DNA of 64,000 bases from assembly GCA_965194535.1 (NCBI GenBank), contig OZ239145.1:1981412-2045411 (forward strand), written 5' to 3'. The notes beneath the pieces are model-generated. The model did no database searches, was not told the origin of the DNA, and worked only from the letters and a program-made list of their open reading frames with translations. Positions within the stretch are counted from its first letter, which is position 1, and every line of letters starts with the position of its first letter. Both the position numbers and the translations under genes were made by a program. This document shows positions 35,582 through 42,280 of this stretch, in pieces. The stretch is from Verrucolacustris abundans (GTDB lineage Bacteria; Verrucomicrobiota; Verrucomicrobiia; Methylacidiphilales; Verrucolacustridaceae).

Positions 35582-35815
35582 GTGATACGAACCCAAATTC
35601 AGTTTGAAAAAAAGACCTATGAAAGTCTAAAAACAAAATCCAAGGAGACAGGAAAGAGCATATCGGAAATTGTCCGCAGATCCCTCGATCAGACAATCGA
35701 ATCGCAAGGGTGCGATCAAAAATGGGCTCGTGCCTTGAACTCGTTGGGTAAATTTGCAAGCGGTCTCGACAATCTGGCTGAAAAACACGATGAGCACCTG
35801 GGCGATCGTTGGTGA
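35582..35815 (+). CDS. Ribbon-helix-helix antitoxin, VapB-like (module 2)
   Basis: 77 aa from a GTG start. IRTQIQFEKKTYESLKTKS and GKSISEIVRRSLDQTI form a ribbon-helix-helix domain, and the acidic tail with LDNLAEKHDEHLGDRW would contact the toxin. It is transcribed divergently from module 1 across a 124-base gap and overlaps its toxin gene by 4 bases. It is similar in design to the module 1 antitoxin but clearly different in sequence. Confidence 0.83.
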   Translation: MIRTQIQFEKKTYESLKTKSKETGKSISEIVRRSLDQTIESQGCDQKWARALNSLGKFASGLDNLAEKHDEHLGDRW

Positions 35816-36216
35816 AGGCTGTCTTTATCGACACCTCGGCTTTTCTGGCGGCACTAGACAAGGGGGACAAATTTCACCCTGCGGCGGCCAACAAATGGTC
35901 CGCTCTGGCTCGAGGCAAATCTGAGTTGTGGACGACAGATTATGTCCGCCTGGAAAGCTGGTCTCTTATTCAGCGACGGTTGGGTGCAGAGGCGGTGATG
36001 GCCTTTCAGGACGACTGGTTGCCATTATGCAAAATTCATGAGGTTGGTCCTGATGGATTTGAGCGTGCCGCCGCGCAGTGGCGCATTGCCCAGCGTCGCA
36101 ACCTCAGCTTGGTGGATTTGACCAGCTTTGATGCCATGCGACAGCTGGCTATCCGAACGGCTTTGGCTTTTGACCAGCATTTTCAGGAGATGGGGTACTT
36201 GGATGTTCAGGCGTGA
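35812..36216 (+). CDS. VapC-type PIN-domain toxin (module 2)
   Basis: 134 aa. Active-site acids are FIDTSAFLAALD, LESWSL, SLVDLTSF and ALAFDQHF. The start is the GTG overlapping the antitoxin TGA (GTGA), giving MKAVFIDTSAF, the normal PIN start. A TTG one codon earlier is possible. With the antitoxin it forms a complete toxin-antitoxin pair. Confidence 0.86.
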   Translation: MKAVFIDTSAFLAALDKGDKFHPAAANKWSALARGKSELWTTDYVRLESWSLIQRRLGAEAVMAFQDDWLPLCKIHEVGPDGFERAAAQWRIAQRRNLSLVDLTSFDAMRQLAIRTALAFDQHFQEMGYLDVQA

Positions 36217-36244
36217 ACTTCAGGGCGGGGAGTTAGACTATTTC

Positions 36245-36266
36245 GGAATGCGGATTTAGAATTTCG
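36245..36266. repeat. Left imperfect inverted repeat around a four-helix-bundle gene
   Basis: The 22 bases beginning GGAATGCGGATTTAGAATTT match the reverse complement of 36795-36816 (AGAATGTGGATTTGTGATTT...) at 18 positions. Together they bracket the four-helix-bundle gene, like the ends of a small mobile unit. Confidence 0.55.
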
Positions 36267-36408
36267 AATTGAGGGTAAAGCAATGAACAAGGTTGTTGGA
36301 AAATCATTTTGGAATTGGCCCCCGAGCACCCACCCCTGGCCCAAGCCAGTCTCGCCTCCGGCTTGATGATTTTGCGCTGACGCCCCGGCTTTCGGATTAG
36401 GGGGAAAA

Positions 36409-36759
36409 ATGGACAAGGCTTAGCTAGAATAGCGGACCAAGCGGTTCTCACTGAATTTGATCCGGTTTTTGCAGAGTCTTCCAAAAAACTATCTGGGTGA
36501 AGCCTTGGGCCGGCAGCTGATTAAATCCGGTACCTCCATCGGGGCAAACTACCGAGAAGCGAACCGCGCAGAGTCCAAGGCGGACTTTATCCATAAGTTA
36601 GCCATTGTAGAGAAAGAAGCTTCGGAAACCCTCTATTGGCTGGAATTATTGTTGGAAGCCGGAATCGGGGCACATCAGGAGGCCATAAGGCTTATGCAGA
36701 AGGCCAAGGAACTGTTGGCCATATTTACAGCGGCCGGACGAACATCGAAAGGCCTCTGA
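36409..36759 (+). pseudogene. Four-helix-bundle gene with two in-frame amber codons
   Basis: From an ATG at 36409 with a strong AGGGGG site just before it, the frame reads M-D-K-A-TAG-L-E-TAG-R-T-K-R-F-S-L-N. It then runs openly through LIRFLQSLPKN, GRQLIKSGTSIGANYREA and ETLYWLELLLEAG to 36759. This is the complete four-helix-bundle (IVS/S23 type) family protein, apart from two TAG codons at positions 5 and 8 (36421 and 36430). Each is one base from Lys, Glu or Gln codons common there. A shorter protein from TTG at 36457 (100 aa) could still be made but lacks the first helix. Most likely a recent pseudogene. Inverted repeats lie on both sides. Confidence 0.75.
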
Positions 36760-36794
36760 TGATTTCCGATTTCAATTTTGAAATTTCGATATCC

Positions 36795-36816
36795 GAAATC
36801 ACAAATCCACATTCTA
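36795..36816. repeat. Right imperfect inverted repeat around a four-helix-bundle gene
   Basis: This is the partner of 36245-36266 on the opposite strand. It sits 36 bases after the gene's stop and just before the stop of the convergent GT2 gene. Confidence 0.55.
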
Positions 36817-36817
36817 A

Positions 36818-37609
36818 TTATGGCTTGGGCGGGAGGGGCTTTTTGGAAAGCCTATGCTCCAAAAGACGGGTGTGACGGACGAGAGTCGAGTAAAAGGTCG
36901 AAGCGGCAATATAAAAACCGGGGTACCCATCCAGAAATCCAAGCCGGAACACATAGGCTCGGAAAAATCTCCAGAACGCACGGAACGTAGCTTCTGCCGG
37001 CAGCCAACGGGATCTTTTCTTTAAACGCGATTCCAAATAAAGATCAGAGAAGTAGTTGATCTTCGATACATAGCGGGAAATGGAAGGATTCGAGTAGTGG
37101 AGCATATCCCCGGACAACGTTCCAACTCTGCCTTCCACGATCAGTCGGTCGTGCGGATCCGTCCCGCCCCACTTCGCCTTCCCAGCACGCCAAAGCCGTG
37201 TCTGCCAATCCGGATACCAGTCCCCATGCCGAACCCAGTGGCCGAGAAAGAGCGAACAGCGAGCCATCCTCAAGGCCACGGGGCCCTCCGCTTTCGGCGA
37301 AAGAAAAAATCGGTGAATTGAATCTTTGAGCTTCGAGGAAATCTCCTCATCGGAGTCGAGCCCGAGAATCCAAGGCTGTAGGGCTTTTTCCGCCGCTGAA
37401 TTTTTTTGGGCGATATGCTCCTTCCAAGGTTCACGGAAAACACGGGCCCCGTACTGCTCCGCAATCTTATCCGTCCCGTCGGCAACATCATCATTCACCA
37501 CAACAACAATATCGGAGACCCACCCCCGAACACTCTCGAGAGCCCGACCGATCCGGTCGGCATCAGGTCCGGAGATCATGCAGACGGATATCGGAAGAGG
37601 AGCTGGCAT
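36818..37609 (-). CDS. GT2 glycosyltransferase, WaaE/KdtX-like
   Basis: 263 aa. PISVCMISGPDADRIGRALE opens the domain, VVVNDDVADGTDKIAEQYGA is the donor loop, and QPWILGLDSDEEIS the DSDE metal site. SLFLGHWVRHGDWYPDWQTR matches the acceptor region of the LPS-core beta-1,4-glucosyltransferase (WaaE/KdtX) group, which modifies inner-core heptose. The gene is alone between the accessory elements and the tRNA. A core-LPS role is plausible. Confidence 0.85.
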   Translation of the reverse strand: MPAPLPISVCMISGPDADRIGRALESVRGWVSDIVVVVNDDVADGTDKIAEQYGARVFREPWKEHIAQKNSAAEKALQPWILGLDSDEEISSKLKDSIHRFFLSPKAEGPVALRMARCSLFLGHWVRHGDWYPDWQTRLWRAGKAKWGGTDPHDRLIVEGRVGTLSGDMLHYSNPSISRYVSKINYFSDLYLESRLKKRSRWLPAEATFRAFWRFFRAYVFRLGFLDGYPGFYIAASTFYSTLVRHTRLLEHRLSKKPLPPKP

Positions 37610-37699
37610 GAATCTAGTTTATCGCAACAAAGCCAAAGGACAACCTTGGGCGAATCGACTCGCAGAAGGGGCCAGTTTGGTTTATGTTTTGTAATTGCG

Positions 37700-37786
37700 G
37701 GACAGGTGCCGGAGCGGTCTATCGGGCTCGCCTGGAAAGCGTGTGTTGGGTAAAACCAACCGAGGGTTCGAATCCCTCCCTGTCCG
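37700..37786 (+). tRNA. tRNA-Ser(GGA)
   Basis: 87 nt with acceptor stem GGACAGG/CCTGTCC and discriminator G. The anticodon arm has GGA in CCTGGAAAG. A long variable arm (TGTTGGGTAAAACCAAC) is typical of tRNA-Ser, and the T-arm is GAGGGTTCGAATCCCTC. No CCA is encoded. The 3' end overlaps a hairpin formed with GGACAGGG about 12 bases downstream, and its last 16 bases are repeated at 37898. Confidence 0.95.
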
Positions 37787-37990
37787 AACGCTAGTGAGGA
37801 CAGGGTGTCTCATATCCCGGAGGGGAAGAACGGATGGCGCGGGGGCAGGTCCAAGGGGGCGCAATCCCGACCGCAATCTATCTTTGAAAAACGGACCAAT
37901 CCCTCCCTGTCCGACCCTACTACGTCCCGCAGTCGCGGGACTTCGAAGGGCTGAGAGGACAGGGAATTCTATCCGCCGGAGGCGTTATTT
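37771..37990. repeat. Tandem repeat derived from the tRNA-Ser 3' end
   Basis: The tRNA 3' end AATCCCTCCCTGTCCGA (37771-37787) is repeated exactly at 37898-37914. After each copy comes GAGGACAGGG or GAGAGGACAGGG, then a similar stretch with ATCC, CCGGAGG and GGATGG. The unit is about 127 bases. The second copy carries an extra palindrome. It could be a tRNA-targeted integration scar, a pseudo-tRNA, or a local tandem duplication. Confidence 0.75.
37924..37941. repeat. REP-like palindrome inserted in the tRNA repeat
   Basis: GTCCCGC-AGTC-GCGGGAC, a perfect 7-base-arm palindrome with the same core as those at 34595 and 34661. It sits between the repeated tRNA end and its downstream partner, where copy one has only a few bases. 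Confidence 0.7.
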
Positions 37991-37999
37991 GGATGGGTC

Positions 38000-38410
38000 T
38001 CAACCTAGCCAAACAAACTCAACAGGCTTTGCGATCCGTGGGTCCAGGCTGTGGTGAACGGGACAACCCAGTGCGGCCGCTTCCAGTAATTTTCTTTGAG
38101 GATGATTGCCGGAAAGCGGAATCTGGATTTTAGACTTTAAGGCAATGATTCGTCGTGGCGTATCCGTGCTCATTTCTTTGGTCGTCTCGATCTTCATGCC
38201 CTCAAGGTTGATCGAGTGTCTCTTTGCGGCAATCCCCATAATCGTAGCCATGCATGCTGCCAGAGCAGTCGCGACGAGATCTGTCGGAGAAAAAGATTCC
38301 CCTTTTCCTTCATTATCGACGGGAGCATCCGTTGATAGCTTGGCTCCCGACGGACCGTGTGTGGCCGAGCAGTGAAGCTGGCCTTCATATGAAACGGAAA
38401 TTTTTACCAA
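38000..38410 (-). CDS. OsmC/Ohr family protein
   Basis: 136-aa protein of the OsmC family, thiol-dependent peroxidases that reduce organic hydroperoxides. The two reactive cysteines stand in TALAACMATIMG and AALGCPVHHSLDP. The N-terminal YEGQLHCSATHGPSG and GKGESFSPTDLV are normal family blocks. It starts 7 bases after the stop of the upstream membrane-protein gene and may be co-transcribed with it. It is probably cytoplasmic. Confidence 0.88.
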   Translation of the reverse strand: MVKISVSYEGQLHCSATHGPSGAKLSTDAPVDNEGKGESFSPTDLVATALAACMATIMGIAAKRHSINLEGMKIETTKEMSTDTPRRIIALKSKIQIPLSGNHPQRKLLEAAALGCPVHHSLDPRIAKPVEFVWLG

Positions 38411-38417
38411 GGTTAGT

Positions 38418-39098
38418 TTAGCCCTGTCCTGCGCCAGGGCTTCGTGCCCATCCCCCAGTAATGCCCAGGAGGAACATTATTCCAGAACCTGCTGCAGCAC
38501 CCAGCAACACTTTTAAAAGTTCGAGGGTCATCGAGCGTCGTTGGTTTTCGAGCGCCCGCTCCGTCCCAATCTTCAACTGCGCTTTTTGCGCATCCGTCTG
38601 CTGGGTAAGCTTGGTCATAAATTCCGGGCCTTTGAGCGTAGTCCGATTCTGCTGGTTAAAATTCGAGACGACTGCCTGAAGCTCCGTGGCGTCGAGGGTT
38701 TTGACCCGATCCACCGTTGTTTCAAGTTGGCGCATCTGGGCCTGACTTTGTGCGGTAATCTGCTGTTCCGCCACGACGATTAAACGATTCCCCGTGATCA
38801 AAGCCGAGGCAATCACAAGAAGGAAGCCGCCCGCATAAATAAATGGAACGTAGGAGAGAAGCTTCATCACCGTTCTCTCGATCGGCAAAGGCATGACCCG
38901 CGGGAAGGCGAGCAAGACCCCTAAGGCCAAAAGAGGAACAGGAGTCCGATCTACTAACCCGGAACTAAAACGAAAGGCTTGAAGAGCGCCACCAAAAGGG
39001 TTTCCTAACAGTTGGAAGAGCAAGTCGATGCCTGCAAAAGCCAAAAGGCCATAACCAACAACGCGGATGATTTGCGGAGTAGGAGAATTAGATTTCAT
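38418..39098 (-). CDS. HpsJ-like membrane protein
   Basis: 226 aa with about four membrane segments (two before residue 75, one at 80-100, one at 195-215) and a Gln/Ala-rich coiled region between (about 110-185). The N-terminal pattern IIRVVGYGLLAFAGIDLLFQ and LVDRTPVPLLALGVLLAF resembles HpsJ proteins known from cyanobacterial polysaccharide/pilus loci. This is a family-level resemblance from memory, and the function here is unknown. Confidence 0.55.
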   Translation of the reverse strand: MKSNSPTPQIIRVVGYGLLAFAGIDLLFQLLGNPFGGALQAFRFSSGLVDRTPVPLLALGVLLAFPRVMPLPIERTVMKLLSYVPFIYAGGFLLVIASALITGNRLIVVAEQQITAQSQAQMRQLETTVDRVKTLDATELQAVVSNFNQQNRTTLKGPEFMTKLTQQTDAQKAQLKIGTERALENQRRSMTLELLKVLLGAAAGSGIMFLLGITGGWARSPGAGQG

Positions 39099-39260
39099 AT
39101 CGCGTTAGCTTGCTGAAACTGGAAATTATGTCCAGAGCCAAGACATCCGCAGGGCTTATTCCTGCTTATAACTTGTTAGCCATAAACAGCCTCCGTCTAT
39201 TTTCAGTATTTTAAAAAAATAACCGCATCTTTTCCCAATTTGAGTAGTTTAATCCTGTAG

Positions 39261-40886
39261 ATGCTATCCACCCTCACCGCATCGGACTGGGACCGTAACA
39301 AGGCGGGCATTCTCCTGCAGCGGGCCGGGTTTAGCGGGACTCCACAGGAAGTTGACTCCCTAGCCAGCCTTTCCCCCACCGAAGCGGCAGATTTCCTGCT
39401 GGGCCCGGCCAAGCTCCTTCCCCCAGATCCCCCCGCTTTTCTACAGGAAAGTAGCATGGAAGAGGCTCTGAAAGCAGAGCGAGTCAAATTCAACTCCCTT
39501 TCGGATCAGGCCAAGGCAGACGCAAGGAGAGAAGTCGGCCAGTATCTGCGGGCTAATCAGGGCCGCCAGATGACCGAGCTCCGCGGCTGGTGGCTCAAGC
39601 AGATGGCGGAACCTGCGAGGGCCGCGAGGGAAAAACTCACCCTCTTTCTCCACGGTCACTTTGCCACTAGTTTTGAAAAAGTCCGCAGCCCGCACCTTCT
39701 ATATCAACAAAACAGCCTCTTCCGGGAAAAGGGCTATGGCATGTGGTCGGATCTGGTCCTGGGAGTGGCACAAGATCCAGCCATGTTGCTCTATCTCGAT
39801 GGAGCTAAAAGCCGGGCAGAAGCCCCAAATGAAAATTTTGCCCGGGAACTTTTCGAACTCTTCACCCTTGGGGAGGGAAATTACACGGAAAAGGATATCC
39901 AAGAAAGTGCCCGCGCCTTCACCGGTTGGGGGATCGGGGCCGACAAAGGGAAAAAAGGCGGCCTCCAGCGCGGATCCTTTCCCTCCTTCAAAAACGTGCC
40001 AAAGTGGCATGACACCGGCGCGAAAACAATTTTTGGTGAAACCGGAAACTTCGATGGCTCCGACGTGGTTCGTCTCACCCTTGCTCAAGCCGCTGCCCCG
40101 AGGTGGATCACCCAAAAACTTTGGAGATTCTATGCCGGTTGGCCTGCTCCTGAGCCCCTCCTCCAGGAATTAGTGAAAGAGTGGCAAGCCCTCAAAGGGC
40201 AGATTCGCCCATTTCTCATGGCCATCTGGACAAATCCAAATTTTTATGACCCCGTTCGTGCTGCCGACAGGGTTAAATCCCCAACGGAGTGGCTTGTCGG
40301 ACTCTGCCGACAGCTTGGTCGCCCCCTACCTGCTCCAGTACTATCATCACATATTTTAAATCTTCTTGGACAAAACCTTTTTGAGCCCCCCAACGTTAAG
40401 GGGTGGGATGGCGGAATTGCCTGGATTAACACCTCCAGCATCAGTCGGCGATACGAGTATGGTTCATGGCTGGTGGACGGAACCCAAGGGCTGCAAAAAC
40501 TTTCCACTCTGAACATGGCGAAATTGGCTGGCGAAAGCGGCTTGCTGAAGATGTCTCTACCGGAAATCAGTCCTGAGGGAATGGTGATTCCCCATGGTAT
40601 CAAAGATATGGATCCCGTCGAAAAGCAGGCCGCTACGGAAAGAATGCGGGAAACGCTATCCCTTCCCCCCGCTCCTGTCGCTGGCATCGCGACATCGGAA
40701 GAACGGCAAAGCGCGGAAAAGCTTCTCGCTGCACTGTCGTCCCGTTTTCTTTTCGGCGAAACGATCCCCGAGGATTTGCGCGCCCGTTTTCAGCAAGCAG
40801 CGGGGGAAAAAACCCCCTTCACCGATGCAGCCGTGCGAAAAATGATTTTGGCCATTGTGCAAAGCCCGCTCTACCAAGTGACATGA
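39261..40886 (+). CDS. DUF1800 family protein
   Basis: 541 aa of the DUF1800 family, common in Planctomycetes and Verrucomicrobiota and almost always paired with a DUF1501 gene, as here (10 bases apart). Family blocks seen are LLQRAGFSGTPQEVDSL, the central KLTLFLHGHFATS, APNENFARELFELFTLGEG and YTEKDIQESARAFTGW. The C-terminal half ends in a helical region. The role is not established. Export or surface attachment with the DUF1501 partner is suspected. Confidence 0.9.
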   Translation: MLSTLTASDWDRNKAGILLQRAGFSGTPQEVDSLASLSPTEAADFLLGPAKLLPPDPPAFLQESSMEEALKAERVKFNSLSDQAKADARREVGQYLRANQGRQMTELRGWWLKQMAEPARAAREKLTLFLHGHFATSFEKVRSPHLLYQQNSLFREKGYGMWSDLVLGVAQDPAMLLYLDGAKSRAEAPNENFARELFELFTLGEGNYTEKDIQESARAFTGWGIGADKGKKGGLQRGSFPSFKNVPKWHDTGAKTIFGETGNFDGSDVVRLTLAQAAAPRWITQKLWRFYAGWPAPEPLLQELVKEWQALKGQIRPFLMAIWTNPNFYDPVRAADRVKSPTEWLVGLCRQLGRPLPAPVLSSHILNLLGQNLFEPPNVKGWDGGIAWINTSSISRRYEYGSWLVDGTQGLQKLSTLNMAKLAGESGLLKMSLPEISPEGMVIPHGIKDMDPVEKQAATERMRETLSLPPAPVAGIATSEERQSAEKLLAALSSRFLFGETIPEDLRARFQQAAGEKTPFTDAAVRKMILAIVQSPLYQVT

Positions 40887-40896
40887 AAGGATCCCC

Positions 40897-42219
40897 ATGA
40901 ATAACCACGAACTGAAAACCCGCAGGGAATTTCTCCGCACTGGCCTCTTGGGAGGTTCTTTGTCCTGGACGTTGCCAGCCTTTCTTAGCCGCACGATGCA
41001 GACTCTCCACGCCCAGGCAGATGGGGCTTTGATTCAAGGGGTGACAGGACGGGACGGAAATATTCTCGTGGTTCTCCAGTTGGCAGGAGGAAATGACGGC
41101 CTCAACACCGTCATCCCGATGGGGAATGACGAATACCGAAAAGCTCGCCCAACCCTCGGGCTGACCGATTCCTCAATTTTGCGGATCGATCCAGCGACTG
41201 GACTTCACCCTTCCCTTTCCGGCTTGGCGTCGGCTTATCAGGACGGCCATCTGGCCATTGTTCAAGGTGTTGGCTATCCCAATCCGAATCGCTCTCATTT
41301 TCGGTCCACGGAAATATGGGCTACGGCCGTTGATTCTGACAAATCTTCTACGACAGGTTGGATTGGAAGATATTTTGATAACGCCTGCTCGGGTTGCGAT
41401 GCCTCAGTCGGAATCGCCGCAGCCTCCCAACTGCCCCAATCCTTCGCTGCGGCAACTCCCAAAGGAGTCCTTTATCAGGGGGGCGGTGGCACCAAAAAGA
41501 AAACTTCGAAAAAGAAAGGTTCCACCCTGTCCGATTCGGATGCATCGATGATGTCCATGGAAGAGGATGATGCGGGCGAAGCGGGCGGATCCATCGGCAT
41601 GCTTAATGGGCCGGGCAATTTAGGAAAGATGTCGGCGCTAGATTTCTTAGAGCGCACCGAAATGGACGCCAAGGTCAGTCAGCAAGAGATTGCAAATGCT
41701 TCGGCCAAGGCAAAGAACTCAGTCCCTTTTCCAGGTAGTCGCCTTGGCCAGAATTTTGCCATGATTTCGCGACTCATTGCAGGTGGAATGCCCACTCGTA
41801 TCTACTATTTGTCTTTGGGCGGATTCGATACCCATACCCAACAGGCCGTAGCTCACGAACGGCTACTAAAAGAAATGGGAGATGCGGTTTCCGCCTTTTT
41901 GGCCGACCTGAAAGCCCAAGGAAATCTGGGAAGAGTCACGCTAATGACCTTTAGTGAGTTTGGCCGACGAGTGAAGGAAAATGCCAGCGGTGGCACAGAT
42001 CATGGAGCCGCTGCCCCTCTCTTTCTCGCCGGTGGCGGAGTGAAGGCGGGATTGCTTGGCCAGATGCCCTCCCTCGCTCCCAAGGACCTTTTCGACGGGG
42101 ACGTAAAGTACAACACCGACTTCCGATCCGTATACGCAACAGTTTTAGAAAAGCATTTGGGGGTCAAATCCGAACCGATCCTAAAAAAGTCGTTCCCGCT
42201 GATTCATGCATACGGATAA
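40897..42219 (+). CDS. DUF1501 family exported protein with Tat signal
   Basis: 440 aa. TRREFLRTGLLGGSLSWTLP is a twin-arginine signal, so it is exported folded. VVLQLAGGNDGLNTVIPM, LHPSLSGLASAYQDGHLAI and TFSEFGRRVKENASGGTDHG are the sulfatase/alkaline-phosphatase-like core of DUF1501. A low-complexity insert at about residues 195-230 runs from Lys-rich (KKKTSKKKG) to acidic (MEEDDAGEA). It is co-transcribed with the DUF1800 gene and followed by a strong terminator. Confidence 0.9.
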   Translation: MNNHELKTRREFLRTGLLGGSLSWTLPAFLSRTMQTLHAQADGALIQGVTGRDGNILVVLQLAGGNDGLNTVIPMGNDEYRKARPTLGLTDSSILRIDPATGLHPSLSGLASAYQDGHLAIVQGVGYPNPNRSHFRSTEIWATAVDSDKSSTTGWIGRYFDNACSGCDASVGIAAASQLPQSFAAATPKGVLYQGGGGTKKKTSKKKGSTLSDSDASMMSMEEDDAGEAGGSIGMLNGPGNLGKMSALDFLERTEMDAKVSQQEIANASAKAKNSVPFPGSRLGQNFAMISRLIAGGMPTRIYYLSLGGFDTHTQQAVAHERLLKEMGDAVSAFLADLKAQGNLGRVTLMTFSEFGRRVKENASGGTDHGAAAPLFLAGGGVKAGLLGQMPSLAPKDLFDGDVKYNTDFRSVYATVLEKHLGVKSEPILKKSFPLIHAYG

Positions 42220-42221
42220 AT

Positions 42222-42255
42222 AAAAACCCCCGATGGGTTTGCCACCGGGGGTTTT
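42222..42255. terminator. Bidirectional rho-independent terminator
   Basis: AAAACCCCCG (42223-42232) pairs with CGGGGGTTTT (42246-42255) around a 13-base loop, with an A-run on one side and a T-run on the other. It lies between the convergent DUF1501 gene and glnA and can serve both. Confidence 0.9.
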
Positions 42256-42280
42256 GTCCGACTTTCGTCGTTCAAACTTT

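Noticed and set aside
36409..36759. Amber recoding (TAG as an amino acid) to explain the four-helix-bundle gene
   Set aside because: TAG serves as a normal stop elsewhere in the window (for example after the thioredoxin-like gene), so nonsense mutation is simpler.
37771..37914. Integrated element flanked by tRNA att sites
   Set aside because: The 127-base interval has no integrase or other gene, so only a scar or local duplication is supported.
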